NCBI GenBank assembly: GCA_026874595.1
Contig: CM049320.1
Coordinates: 40,052,714-40,116,713, forward strand
DNA: 64,000 bases
Origin: Sipunculus nudus
Lineage: Eukaryota > Annelida > Sipuncula > Golfingiida > Sipunculidae
Direction of reading: 5' to 3'
A program made the translations under genes and the position numbers. A model generated the notes under the pieces. That model was not told the origin of the DNA and did not search any database. It was given only the letters and a program-made list of their open reading frames with translations. Of the stretch, positions 33,530-45,689 are shown piece after piece (within the stretch, counting starts at the first letter, position 1; the number at the start of each line of letters is the position of its first letter).

Positions 33530-34455
33530 TCTCGACAATCTAGGAGCCTATAGTATATAAGTGCAGTAACACGGAAGATCACAATTACTTTTATATTTTC
33601 ATTTAAAAAAAAGGTTTTTATATGATTAAGATACAAATGCACCTGCAACATAATATGAAAAGTTTATTTGATTATCTGATACCGGTACTCATTTTTATGA
33701 ATAAACGTAATGATTTATGATTGCCTTTTCCGAAATAATAAATGTTTTAGATGTTCAGTTTAACAAACTATTGGAAAATGTTAAAGTTATTAGTAACAAT
33801 ATGATTTTCTTTGTTTATTTATTAATCCAATCTGATAATTTGGCATTTTGGTATAATAAAATATATCTTTATGATAATAAATAAAAATAAATAAGTACAA
33901 TTTACCTTATATAAAAATATATTATAATAATAGTAATTAATATATATCTATATAATATTCATAATTACATTATAATAAATCAATAATAAGTAAATATAAT
34001 ATAATAATATAGGATGAAAATTAGATCCTACATTTTTAAGCACTAGGAATTAATATTAATATAAATAAATAACATATGAATGTTGTTCTTGAGGGCGTTT
34101 AATACCATTTTAAATGAAGCTGAAGCAACTATTTCATCTCTGTTTTTGCCAATTGAAAGTAGGCATATGGATAGCTCAGGCATTTTTCTGGGTTGAAATA
34201 TAAAGGATTCTGTCTGCCGGGTGACGGCAGTAGAAGATCCTTCTACTTCATCTGTGCACCCGTTGACCTCTCCGCTGATTCATCTTAGTTCAATGACCTG
34301 ACACAGTGTGTGTGGCGGCAGGCTGAAGGTTTTGGTACGTACGTGCTGTCGGATTCAGTTCAGACCTCTCTAAATAATGTAGTTTTGGCGGCTCCGTGCC
34401 GTCCCGCCAGAGTTCTGTGGGATGTGCATAGAATCTCTAGCACCACAAACTACTA
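33530..34455. other. No gene seen; very AT-rich then twin hairpins
   Basis: 33600-34080 is strongly AT-rich. At 34214-34247 two short hairpins stand side by side: CTGCCG/CGGCAG and GTAGAAG/CTTCTAC. Confidence 0.5.
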
Positions 34456-34459
34456 TCAG

Positions 34460-34625
34460 AGTGTGTATATGCTGGCTTCTGTGGTCTCAGGGTAGAACAC
34501 CGGACTTAAAGTCGGAGGGTCGTGAGGTCAAATCTCAACCGGGGAGCGAATATATTTTCACGGTCGGCAACCACCAGGGTGAGCGCTCTGCAGATTAAAT
34601 GGATAGGCTGTGCCTCATAGCAGTG
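34460..34625 (+). repeat. Possible tRNA-derived SINE
   Basis: GTGGTCTCAGGGTAGAACAC resembles an A box, ACTTAAAGTC an anticodon loop region, and GTGAGGTCAAATCTCAACC a T arm with B box. No acceptor stem closes, so it is not an intact tRNA. A 70-base tail follows (GCAACCACCAGGGTGAGCGC). Confidence 0.45.
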
Positions 34626-35249
34626 TATCACTAATAGCGAGTGCGTCCTTTGGGGGGGGGGGGGTTACTCGGTATTATGAATCAGCAATGGTGTTGATTA
34701 CACATCCAGGACCCGCAGGTGCAGCAGACACTGGGTATGGTAGCCGCTTACATCAACGAAACTTCTTGCAACGTTAACGGACGACTGTTTCGTCGCCTCC
34801 CTGTATATATAGTATATAGAAATAGGTGGTGTTTGACCTCGATAGGATAGTATTTTCCGGAAAAGACTTATCAGTTTCACGGATGGGATGACAATAAAAA
34901 TTCTTCACCATGACAAAAGTATCTTATTTTCAATACAGCTGCAATAAATTGGCAACTGCAAATGCATTTTACTTTAGCTATTGTGTATTTAGGTATAAAA
35001 AAGACACGGGTCGTACAGCTCATAACCGCCATGACAGAAGCAGTTAGAATGTATACGTAGCGGCGACAATGCTTTGTGTACTGGTCCCGTTTTATACAGG
35101 TTATAGACTTAATTATTCAGGGAATTTATGCAATTAGCTAATCATAATATAATTTTGTCTTTAAAATTTAGATACCCAAGTTACTGAGGGATTTTCTCTC
35201 TTTTATAGACACAGATCATACTTAGCTTAGAATCGTACCTAAGTGCATA

Positions 35250-35301
35250 CATGGGTGGTGACTAAAATGTACTCTCATATATATTTAACATTTTAGTCAC
35301 C
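35250..35301. repeat. Hairpin with 14-bp perfect stem
   Basis: GGTGACTAAAATGT and ACATTTTAGTCACC are separated by about 18 AT-rich bases. It may be a very short MITE or a chance palindrome. Confidence 0.7.
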
Positions 35302-35607
35302 CTTGGTGGCTGTGGGTCTGGATGACACGCACCAGGATACAAATTAATACGATATGAAGCAAGTTCTACCGCCTTGTCTCGTATAGTCCAAACCGAAATG
35401 GAACTCTACAGATGTAAATACTTAGATGAAGCATCAGATAAGAGAGCATAAAAAATAGAGCAATATTTATATAACAAGACAAAAACCGCTTAGGTCACAC
35501 CTTAAGTGGGTAGCATATCACCCCGATTTTTCAGTTAGAGAAAAATGTGGATTTCGTCGGGCTGATATACGATAGTTTCCGACACGACTTTTACCCCATA
35601 TTGTACA

Positions 35608-35904
35608 TCAGAATCGGCGTCTGTCCATGCTTTCCCATACCAACGAATTTTCGATAAAATCGTACGACATAATCGAGTTTGGAATAGCTACAACATCGGA
35701 TGTATCGGTCATTTTGCTGCTGCCTTTTTGGTCATGAGATGCAACAAAAATGGCGGATGTGAATCTTATATTCTGTTCACAAGGTCCCATGACTGCGCTG
35801 CGAAGAATGAAGAAAGTCGGGTAATTTGCTAAAAAATCGGACCAACATGGCCGACGCAATGTCCATATTATATATGCATGGCCAGACGCTGTTGCACTTT
35901 GCAC
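35608..35904 (-). other. Unassigned 98-codon open frame
   Basis: Minus-strand frame containing MGPCEQNIRFTSAIFVASHD. The DNA has ATGGCGG / ATGGCCG words often seen in dispersed repeats. No family is recognised; probably non-coding. Confidence 0.12.
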
Positions 35905-36612
35905 TAAAAAATCTGCCTATTATGCGCCCGGCTTTGGACGAGGATAATTCAACATGATGGACAGATGCCCTAATAAACGACTGTCTAAAAATGTAGACCT
36001 GTTCCTGTTAATATGTTAGAAAAGGACAGATTATGCATGCTAATGTGGCACAGGGTTAATCAGCCTGCTATGTGTATTAAAATATCTGGGGAAACCTCGT
36101 CATGCCAGGTAAAGCCACTATTCCCCCCGTGCACAGTGGAAAGCTGATTTCATATGGTAAAACGAAAAGAGGCATATATCATTGCCATGAAAAACCTGAT
36201 TTCCTACAGACGGGCGGAAATGTTACCCACCGTGAATGGAAGAGACTTTGATTAACCGATGGAATTATTATTTAAGCAAGTTTAAACGCATATGCACTTA
36301 TTCAGCAGAAGTTTACTTTTGTCAGGATGTCACGTGACTAACATTGATTTAATTACTAATATAGATGTCTGTTATAAAGGCTGCTACTAGCATAGATGCA
36401 GAGAGACACGCCCACGCATATAAGCCCGCCCAGACAGAACACACAAGACATTTATTTTCATACCATCAAATCTGTGACAGCTAAGCCTTCATAGACCTTT
36501 ATTCAGCGAGCATTCAGCAGTTAAAAGTTACATATGCAGTGGCTGGCAATAATCTAGAAGTCGTGACGTATCGTTGCGATGTCAGAGGGAACCTATGAGC
36601 GTCCTCACGATT

Positions 36613-36965
36613 TCCGCCCACACTGCGCAGAATCGTACTTTAAGGAGTGTGACTGGTTAGGGATTGTGGGTAAAGAAATACGTCCCCCACGATGCACTGG
36701 GGCTTCTAGCCTTCACTTCTACACTTCAGCAGTAGTGTAGGTATAATTGTTGTGAAGAGGGTATTGTAGTCCGTTAAAATATTTTGGAGTAGAAATGTTC
36801 AAGGCAAATTACATGAACATGTATTTTTGTTTGTGATGAGGACTTCATAGCATAAGTAATATTTTGTTAGTATGCGCATGTACAACAGAAGGAGTTTCCT
36901 TGAAATGTGACAAACTTTGATTTTGGAGTTAGACAGTTAGGGAAATAGTCCCGGGTGAGTTGTGA
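36613..36965 (+). repeat. Dispersed repeat family A, copy 4
   Basis: CACACTGCGCAGAATCGTAC, CCCCCACGATGCACTGGGGC, GGCAAATTACATGAACATG, GAGGACTTCATAGCATAAGT, TATGCGCATGT, GTTAGACAGTTAG, in family order. Confidence 0.68.
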
Positions 36966-36969
36966 GTAG

Positions 36970-37535
36970 AAAAGACCTATATATATATATATGACGGAAG
37001 GGTGAGATTTCGCCTTAAACTTTTAGCTCCTAGGTTTAATGCCTAAATATATATCCATGTCCTACCCCAAGCACTCATGTATCTCTCAATCTAATATTTA
37101 AGACTTTAACGATACACTATCACGTGACGCGATACGTATCACGAAACTTAACTCACGATACCGTACACGATACGATACACAAAGTAGTATGTGAGTTACC
37201 GAGGTACTGCTCATATCTGTTACTCGTGTTAAATTACGTTTTAAGTCCGACGGTGACTCCTTGGTTCAGGAATAATGATTGTTTAATAGCACCTTAACTG
37301 GGTTTGATTGGGTGGCGGTCAGCCAATCAGATGCCAAATAAATGATTTCTTGCCAAAGATGTTTTGTCTTTAAAGCGTGAGGACGGTTGCTAATATTAAA
37401 CTCTGGAGGTCGCCAGTTAAATGCCAGACTTTTTGTTGGGTGGTCATGTATCGTCCACTTAATTGCTACAGGGATACCTGACGATACCAATACAATATTT
37501 GACTCTTTATCGCGATGTATCCGTGTACCGGTGCA
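36970..37535. other. No gene seen
   Basis: Includes clustered CACGATAC / CGATACAC words (37105-37165), perhaps a decayed minisatellite. Confidence 0.4.
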
Positions 37536-37539
37536 TCGT

Positions 37540-37875
37540 TAAGCTTGCATTCCATTAATACGTACATGTATCCCCGTATGCGGTACGTATATGCAGCAAA
37601 ACTGGGGACACAGTAAAGTCTTATGCAACAGGAATACTCTGTAACTGATGTCAAGGTGTGGAATTCCCCCGTCTGTTACAGTGATCGATCGAAACGTGCT
37701 GCATAACGTTAACGCATATATTTAACTATATATAGTACTATATACGCATACCTATACTGCATTTATATGGATTCCCAAAAAGATAATATAATATGTCCGA
37801 ATCCTAGCTGTAACAGCATACGTAATGTAGACGTACTGCATAAGCACATATGGAATGCCATCTTTACAACCTTAC
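37540..37875 (+). repeat. Dispersed repeat family I, copy 2
   Basis: Same ordered words as 12690-12990, e.g. GTGTGGAATTCCCCCGTC and GATCGATCGAAACGTGC, plus an AT-rich insertion around 37710-37750. Confidence 0.6.
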
Positions 37876-37879
37876 TAAT

Positions 37880-38520
37880 ATCAAACGCACAGACCCTGAT
37901 CCTGTTGGCATTTAGGAAAGATTTATAAAGTACGACGTCTGTTTGATGTGACGCATGGACACACTAACTCTTACCGAACTGACTACAAGCTGGGACGTCC
38001 CGGCGATAATCCAATCACTCACGGTACTATACTATGTATACATGGTGGCAAGTCACACAGGGGCGCGGGCTGTACAAAGCATAACAAAAATCGACCCAAA
38101 AATCATTTCTTTATGTCTTAAGCAAAAATTTTATTTTAGACTATCAAGGGGATAATTCTTTTTTTCTGTTTTTTTTTATAACATACATATAAAAATGGAC
38201 ATGAGTTTTATTTATTAGTATATTTCATTGTTGTGTCTTGTATTCTCGGACGTATCGTCATGTCTCAGGCAATTGGTTGAATGTTCACAAATATGCCCAG
38301 ATTTGCCATGCAACAAGACCCATTTGTACTATAACGAGGCCGAAAAGTGGGATATACAGAATATGCGGTAATATATCCTGTTCATATATAATTAACCCCA
38401 GAGAATACTGAGAATATTCTGTACAGTATCCTGCAAAGGATGGATACATCCCACAGTTATTAAAACAATAAATATTGTTATAATGATTGTAATCATGACG
38501 TGGTACAGTGAATTGTAAAA
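37880..38520. other. No gene seen
   Basis: No repeat or exon recognised. Confidence 0.4.
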
Positions 38521-38526
38521 TATAAT

Positions 38527-38558
38527 TTATATATATGTATATATAAATATATAAATAT

Positions 38559-38628
<70 letters not shown>
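38527..38628. repeat. (TA)n tract
   Basis: TA repeat with several AATA breaks in the left third. Confidence 0.95.
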
Positions 38629-38631
<3 letters not shown>

Positions 38632-38882
38632 TAACTTAAGCATATTGGTATTATGTGCATAAATCCAGATGATAAATATTCCGCTCAAAGCGCCTGAAAA
38701 GCATAAACAAAAATGCTTAGTACATGCAGTAACAGACATAACAACTCCACATAAAACGTTATATCATATATCCTAAAATTATAATTATAACTTAATAAAT
38801 TACCTAGTGAAGAGAATTATAAAAAATTAAGTTCATTAAAGTTGTACCCTTTAATCTGTCTACTTAAAAACCTCTTTTAACA

Positions 38883-39100
38883 GAAGGGGATCCAGGGGGT
38901 GGGGGGGTGTCAAGGGGGTCCGCATCCCCCCTTTTTCCATCAGAAACAACTTTTTATAAGGACTTCAGACGAAATTATACCGCCTGGACCCCCCCCCCCC
39001 CTTTTTTCAGACCTCAGGACCTTTTTTTTGAGTGTTTTCATTTGTCCTCCTGGGTTGGACCCCTCCCCCCTTTTCCTAAATCCTGGACCCGCCCCTGTTT
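38883..39100. mobile_element. Short TIR element, G/C-run rich
   Basis: Left AAGGGGATCCAGGGGG and right CCTGGACCCGCCCCTG are inverted. The inside has paired GGGGG and CCCCCC runs and CAGACCTCAGGACC. About 218 bp, no coding capacity; two overlapping short frames here are not genes. Confidence 0.5.
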
Positions 39101-39129
39101 AACATTGTGTTAACAAAAAGCTGCAATAC

Positions 39130-39637
39130 AGAAGCTGATAAATCATGTTGATAGATTAGCTCTGGGTTCAAGGAAGTGAGGATTTTAATCATTACACACC
39201 AGAGTACGGGGAGTTAGGAACAGCTGGAATGGTTAACACAAGAAAGTAGGTGTCATCCAATTGAGGACCTCGTATTTAAGTAACATAGTTTTTAACTTTA
39301 TGCGAGCTGCAACTGGTAGCCAGTGAAACGCTACAAGAACAGGGGGATTAAGTACGTTATGGGAATCAGCATACTTTGCAGGCAGTCTCAAACACCTGAG
39401 ACGTTGGTAAACCCTAGTCCAAAAAAGAGAATTACAAACAGCATCCTCGACAGAATCAAGCTCTGTGCCGGCTGAGATGCGGTGGACCTTGAAATGTATT
39501 TGAGGATGCGTTCGAGATTGTGTAAAGTGAGTAAAAGCAGTTTTACAAATAGAATGGATGTGTGATTTCAGTTCCGTCTGGTAATCAAAAATGAACCAAG
39601 GTTCCATTCTTTTAAAGTCATAGCAATGAGGGTGCAA
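39130..39637 (-). pseudogene. CR1/jockey-type reverse transcriptase fragment
   Basis: A 134-codon minus-strand frame contains FDYQTELKSHIHSICKTAF (cf. LSFKSHIxxVCKSAF) and, near its end, FHWLPVAARIKLKTMLLKYE (cf. LHWLPVxxRIxFKxLLLxYK). It ends LNWMTPTFL like LxGLAPSYL. These are the last RT segments of many animal non-LTR retrotransposons. The middle (SRLDYCNSLL region) is degraded and a stop follows at 39233; weaker similarity continues to about 39130. Confidence 0.7.
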
Positions 39638-39844
39638 CCAATAGCCAAGGAACGATTGTTTTCTCTTTATTGTTGACTGTACTCACTTTTCAGTTTGAGC
39701 TTATTTTTAACATCCATTTCTGAATATCATTTCTTCATGTATAAACTAGACATTTTTGGCATTGGAGATGCCATAGTCTCTCTTGACAAATAAGGCAAAC
39801 CCCCTTCTAAAATAGACCCCCTACTTCTAAAGCATATATTGACA

Positions 39845-40200
39845 CTTGACAAGGCTTGGGCCAACAGGGCCAGGGTCTCAAATGTTTGAACTTGTCCGAC
39901 ATCTTGGTGGAGATTGTTGGGTCAAATATGAAGGAATCAGATTCAGTACTTCAAATGTTATGGGATTAACTAAAATCCTATGTTTCCACGGATGTAAAGG
40001 ACAGATGGTTCCTGTGACGTTGACCTATGACTTGTGACCCCAAAATTGATAGGAATCTTCCTCTATTGGCAGATGAAATATATTTACAAGATAGAAGGTC
40101 TGGAATGAATAGTTTTGCTTAAAATACATCCACAATCTTTTTAAAGATGTGGGTACTGTGACCTTGACCTTCGACCTCATGACCCCAAGACTCTCCAAGA
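39845..40200 (+). repeat. Fragment of element H1
   Basis: GGCAGATGAAATATATTTAC, GGTCTGGAATGAATAGTTTT, GCTTAAAATACATCCACAAT and GTGACCTTGACCTTCGACCT align with 1505-1625. No clear ends are seen; the H1-like similarity fades beyond 40190. Confidence 0.55.
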
Positions 40201-40299
40201 CAGCACTTGCATATTTTCTCTTCGTTTCAATATTTCGATTATTTCTATATATGTATACGTTGTTCATATATTCTACTCATACCAAACAGGCTGAAGGCG

Positions 40300-41300
40300 G
40301 TTTTCAGAGGTACCGGTTAATTTGGAAGCAAATCCGCATAGTCAGGGCTATTCTGAGCTGTCGCGCTTTAAATTCTTGGTAGATGGAAATAATCTGATGA
40401 AATGAATGTCTTAAGATATAGAAGTTATGTGTTTTTATAAATATAAGGTTATTTATTGGTTTATTCAGATATCATATGGTTGCATGCAGTTTACTTACAT
40501 GGTCCATAAATAATGATTTAATTATTGACAATAATTGATAGAAAACTCCTTCCTTAATCGTGTCATTTCTGCCATGTGACATTAAACAGTCTACGACCAG
40601 CGTAGGTAGCGCCAGAGCGCCTTTACATCCTTTAACGAGGACTCCACTGTAAGGCTCTATGAGGAAGCAAATATTTTCTTAACAATTTAAACTCCTCGTG
40701 GCTTCCAGGAACGTTATCACTTAAAATTATTTTCTTTCCAACAACAACAACCATGTGCGAGAAAAAGTCCGTTTTAATCTCTGGCCGAATGAATAAAAGC
40801 ATGGCTCACACGGGTAACTGAACGACAGCCAACGCGATACAAGGAATTACTCTTAACCATGGAAGTGATTTTCAGTTTGGTTTGTGAGTTCACATGTATT
40901 CTTTGGTGTTCATAATGTGAAGTTTTTCGGCTGTATATGCGGTGTCAATCTAACAAGATAGTTGATTGCTGAAATTTATTGTCCCCCCCCCCCCCCCCCC
41001 CATGACTTGTATCTCGACTTAGGTTAGGCTTACCAGTCCAATTTAAATGCCTGCTGGCATTGTATTCACGGCTACTTCCTCAATTTCTCTGAATTAGGTA
41101 CCATTTAAGTTATTTTGCGTGTATAAAGTTCTCAACTTATCCCTTTGTCAAGTCGTCGGCGCTCAGTTCTGGACTTCATGTTCTATAAAGAAAACACGCA
41201 TGTTATCAGCTTTAAAGCTACAAGGGTAATTGAATAACAGTCGATGTTTGTGTAATTGTGGATGTTGAAATAGCGTGATCAGTCATGGCAAATTCGAAAT
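40300..41300. other. No gene seen
   Basis: Contains an 18-base C run (40982-41000). No exon is recognised. Confidence 0.45.
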
Positions 41301-41316
41301 TACATCTGAAACTAGA

Positions 41317-41548
41317 AATATGCATTCTCAGGAATGCAGGCCACCGCACATTTGTGAATATTCTTGGAAGCCCTACCTGGGTCCGGAGTATGTGCAGGAC
41401 CCACACCAAAATCAAGTTGTTTCTTCATTGGCCTATTCCAGAGGTGTCTTGAACATTTTAAGGGATTTCGTTCGTGACTGTGTGAGTTATGTTGTGAACA
41501 AACATACACATGAACACACACACCTTTTTGCGGAGACAATAAACATAA
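41317..41548 (+). repeat. Dispersed repeat family E, copy 4
   Basis: TTTGTGAATATTCTTGGAAG, GGACCCACACCAAAATCAAG, TTGGCCTATTCCAGA, GTGTGAGTTATGTTGTGAAC, ending GCGGAGACAATAAAC. Confidence 0.55.
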
Positions 41549-41689
41549 AAATAAGCCTTTATGGCCTTAGTGTCAACATGAGGTTGAATAGCCAGTCCAG
41601 AAAGTGACAGAGTAGAGTGAGAAGTACGTTACCATGATAACGCCCGTCTACAACACATCGAATTACACTTAGAAGAGTATACGCACGAC

Positions 41690-41870
41690 ACTGCTCTACA
41701 GAAATTGTGGGTTCAGAAACCATTCCCCCACTATGCCCCGGCGATCCTAATGCACCTGTAGCGTAGATATGCATGTAGAGTGAAGAGCGTAGATATAGAC
41801 CATAAAAATGAATTTTATTTCAAGTGTTTCAAGGCATATTACGTACACATGAATATTGTTTATAATACCT
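41690..41870 (+). repeat. Dispersed repeat family A, copy 5 (truncated)
   Basis: Keeps CCATTCCCCCACTATGCCCC, AATGCACCTGTAGCGTAG and TTTCAAGGCATATTACGTAC; the right third is missing or too diverged to align. Confidence 0.5.
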
Positions 41871-42139
41871 CTAAAAAGTAAGGTGGCATTTGTTTGTTAC
41901 TGATCTGAAATAACAAACAAAACGATATAGATCTTGGGATAAGCATTCGGGAAACATAAGAAGCGGGGAACACAGGGCTAATTTGGAGCATGTCTATTTA
42001 TCCAGACAAGGATCAAATTAATTTTATGTAATATTGCAAACAAACAAACAAACCGACACACGTGAAAATATAACTTCCATGGCAAAGGAAATTAATATAA
42101 CTAATAATATATAAATAATTAAACTAATTGTACTAGAAA

Positions 42140-42405
42140 TCTGCATTCTTAGGAAAGCAAGCTTGCGTCGTGTTTGCATTCACTTATTCGGCCCATATTC
42201 ACAGGTTCTATGTTTGTAAATATTCATGGATGACGTGCGTGAATCCAGGTCATGTTTCGAATCAACACCAACATCTTATCAGTTCTTCCTTGACCCATTC
42301 CCGAAAAGACCTGAAATTTTATGGGAATCCGTTCCTGATTGCGTTAGTAATGTTTCGAACAATCGCACACGAACGGGAATGAACGCGTATCCTCCTTGTG
42401 TACAA
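42140..42405 (+). repeat. Dispersed repeat family E, copy 5
   Basis: CGTGTTTGCATTCACTTATT, TTTGTAAATATTCATGGATG, TTGACCCATTCCCGAAAAGA, ATGGGAATCCGTTCCTG, AACGGGAATGAACGCGTATC then CTCCTTG. The GGAGGC end is lost. Confidence 0.58.
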
Positions 42406-42519
42406 CAATGTATACGATTTGTATGTCAGCTATACTCGGTTAAAACTCGTAAAGGTTGTGGTTTAAACAAACGGGAAGCGGGGTCAAGAAACTTCCCTTG
42501 AGCTGACAGGTGTTTCCTG

Positions 42520-42565
42520 AGGTAACATGATAACAATGATAACAATGATAACAATGATAACAATC
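42520..42565 (+). repeat. (ATAACAATG)n microsatellite
   Basis: About four and a half units of ATAACAATG, beginning after GAGGTAAC. Confidence 0.9.
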
Positions 42566-42569
42566 ATGT

Positions 42570-43990
42570 CAAATTCCTAACTTTACCTTCCTGCTGAAGT
42601 ATGTACAAGGTATATGTTTCTTAGATCAATACAGCTTGCACATATTTAACTGTGACAGATCTTATATCACATACCCTCGTGTAAAACGTCACGTGGGTAT
42701 GCGCTATATGTCCTTGTGGATTAGGAAATTACGCCTTTCAAGGGCGTCATGCATATAGTTTAGGCTGATGATGAATCGTCCATATTTGATTCCTTGGTCT
42801 ATTTTATGTTAAATATTAATATACGTGAATCCAACAGGATAAATAATGTTCTAGCATGCAGCTTGGTATTTCTTAAATTGTTCCTTAATATAAACCAAAA
42901 GCCATTAGATATATTTAAAAAAGCTTGCTAGCAGGATCCATCAAATGTAAAAAAGATTACGTTAAATTTCTACACAGGGCTAGGTCCTTCAGCATGTTTT
43001 GGGAATTTCTGACCACAAACAAACATTCCATCGGTCACATGATTGACAGCCGTGTCATGTAAGGACAGGGTATGCATATGTAAGCATAGAGATGGGACTT
43101 CAACCCTTTGGTTTCTACATTTACATGAATTCTTGTGTGTTAATTCTTTCCTCCCTCGTGGCTTCATGTTTTACCTTATATGTTTTCTGCTATATTAATT
43201 CAATGAGATAGATATTTATTTTGTGTTAATTTTTCCCTCATAGCTTGATGTTAAGATTACCTGCTGTGTACAGCGATATTAAATCCAACAAGATGGATAG
43301 ATACTGCAGTGCAGTTTTCAGTAAGACTGGTGGCACGAGTCAGAATAGGCCCTATTAGTCCGGCAAACATACCTATGGAGTTGTGTATTCACGGTACCCA
43401 CGATCATGAGACCCATCGTGTTTGTACATAATAAAAAAATGTCATAAAAATGCAAATAAATAGCTGCCCTTTAATACTTGAAATGTCTGTCTGTTAACAT
43501 TCTTTGCTTAGTTGCGGAGATACCATTTTAAGGTTATATTTACAAACTATGAGGTAATATAGCTCAGTGATTTGCATAGATACCAAAAAGGTGTTGAGAG
43601 AATACACGTGTCCTGAATGAAGGAAGCATCTATTCTGTATAAACAGGGCGTGTTCTATATCCTTATTTCCCAAGGCGACAGTTTTTTTATGTTTGTTTCT
43701 AGAAGCCATGTCCAATGTTCCTCTTTGTCACTGAGCGTCACTATGTAGTTAAATATGGATTTTACATCATATAAATTCAGCTTTAGTCAATAAAAAAAAA
43801 AAAAAAAAACGAAAGGTCTATGACCTTCTTGTGACACTGTTTGTTGAATAAGAACGGAATTTACTATAAAAATGATGAGTTATTTATTATGCTCTCGTAT
43901 GGTTTCTGTTATTAACTTATTAACGGGGCTAGTTGCTATTACCCATCGTTGAGACATAAGATCGAATCTCTGATTCTTTCGCCGTTTTTT
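42570..43990. other. No gene seen
   Basis: A diverged tandem pair of about 100 bp lies at 43130-43300 (GTGTTAATT..CCTC..GGCTT.ATGTT..TATTAAT). An A run of about 20 bases ends at 43809. Confidence 0.4.
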
Positions 43991-43992
43991 TT

Positions 43993-44560
43993 TTATCTCA
44001 GCCGACTGGAAGTCAACTGAGGTATAGGAATGGCAGTTTGTCCGTCGACCTTCCGGCAGTCCAGCTGTCCGTTAGCAGGCAGGGCACAAATTGTAAACAC
44101 TGACCCTAGAAACCTGTAACTTATTATCAAGGAAGTGAATAAAAAATCTCCTTGGAAACCTTAAATAAGGCCACTGTGACCCATGTCCTCCGAGCTATTG
44201 GGCTTTTTAGTGACCCCCCCCCGCCTTCAGAATATTAAAAATTTGATACAAAACATCCAGTATGATGGCAGTATCTTGATAAATAATGCATGGTTTGCCC
44301 TGAATCTAGCCTTGAATATTGACCTTGACTAAAATTGCAGTTCCCGAAAACTGGTGCCGCTACCTGTATTTTCTCTAATTTTTACGATTTTTTTCTGTTT
44401 TTGAGAACGTCTAATGACAGCAATTATGTCAGTTTCTCAGATGTGGTTTCATCTAGTGTCCCGAAACCTGTTGTGTTTATGGATTATGACTGGTTTCTTC
44501 AGTTCCTGAAGACTGTTGGTGCCACCTATATTTTTTCTATTTTAAATGCATTTTATGTGT
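43993..44560 (-). mobile_element. Helitron-like element H2, inverted copy
   Basis: Read on the minus strand: module with GGTGCCACC-like words (44340-44530), GGGCTTTTTAGTGACC, then CTATACCTCAGTTGACTTCC with AGTCGGCTGAG, and ATAAAAA at 43993. It matches the H2 terminus with the last CTAA changed to ATAA. The GGACAGAC run is nearly lost. Confidence 0.58.
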
Positions 44561-44574
44561 CCTGAAACCCTTTG

Positions 44575-45025
44575 TGTTTATTAGGGCCTGTTTGTCTGTC
44601 TTTCTGTATGTCGGTCAAATTTGTTTCCTGATGATAACTCCAGTTTGGATTGACATATCTATTTCAATCTTGACTTATATATGGTCCATCTATCAAGCAA
44701 GAACTCTATTGATTTTTTGGGTCATGAGGTCAAAGGTCAAGGTCACAGGACCAACTTCTTTATAAGTTTACCCAAATCTCCCATCTTCCAGATATTGCTT
44801 ACCTGCCAATATAGTGGAAGAAACTTCCATGTGGACTTAAGGGTCACAAGTTCAAAGGTCAAGGTCACAGGGGCCATCTTCCCACATATTTTTTTCCAGA
44901 TGATAAATCCAGTTTAGGTAGACAGATTGGCTTGATCTCAGGACCCACATTTTAAAAAAGCTCATAATCATATCCTCATAGACAAATTCAGCTGAGCGTC
45001 AAGACCTATGGGTCCCTAGTTCTTT
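44575..45025 (-). mobile_element. Helitron-like element H1, inverted copy
   Basis: Reverse complement of 1382-1976: AGGTCAAAGGTCAAGGTCAC at 44727, TTCAAAGGTCAAGGTCACAG at 44851, TCCAGTTTGGATTGACATAT, and the 5' motif CAGCTGAGCGTCAAGACC then TATGGGTCCC at 44983-45015. The TTAGGGCC end lies at 44580. Confidence 0.6.
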
Positions 45026-45029
45026 GAGG

Positions 45030-45115
45030 CTCTGGCAAGGTTTGAACCAGGAGCCTTTTCCTCAGAAGTCCAACGCTTCATATATGGAAAATACTCCATG
45101 CATGATCCTGCCATT
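45030..45115 (-). repeat. Possible tRNA-derived SINE
   Basis: On the minus strand: GAAGCGTTGGACTTCTGAGG then AAAAGGCTCCTGGTTCAAAC and C, where GGTTCAAACC is a good B box. The A-box half is weak and the acceptor stem is absent. Confidence 0.4.
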
Positions 45116-45689
45116 CACCCCTTGAGATCATATAAACTCTGCTCATAAAAAGTAGTGCTTGTCACTGAGATAAGGGTATTAACCCTAACCCCTGAAAGAT
45201 GGCAATTAATCACAGTTTGTTACAAAGGTGGGGCCCCCCAGAACATGCTTAAGATGCTGAATAGGTTCCAGGGATCTGGAAGTGCTCCCCCATCTTAACT
45301 ACGTCCTGTGCCAATAGGCAGCATAAATCATTTTATCTACGGAAACCTAAAATATTCATATGAAATGTTTCATTACAGCAAAAACTTATAGAACTTTGTT
45401 GAATCGCTTGCATGTACAGAATTGTTATGCAAATACTATGTTTTCTGTCTCTCCTCTATATAAGTATATTATATTGGTAAAAAACAAATAAAATAAGTTT
45501 TATTTCTGAAAATCAGGTCGGAGTTCAGCCTTCAATCTTTTAACTTGTTTTTTTTTCTAAGTCGGACGGAAAATCGTTATTATCTGTAAATATAAGCTTT
45601 ATACACTGCAGTCTTCGAGATTTCCTTTCTTTTTAACCACTGCTATGTGTAGCAAGATTTTCGCGGTCTCAACACCAGGGCTTGTATAG

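Noticed and set aside
34460-34535. Functional tRNA gene
   Set aside because: No closing acceptor stem and imperfect A and B boxes; more like a tRNA-derived SINE.
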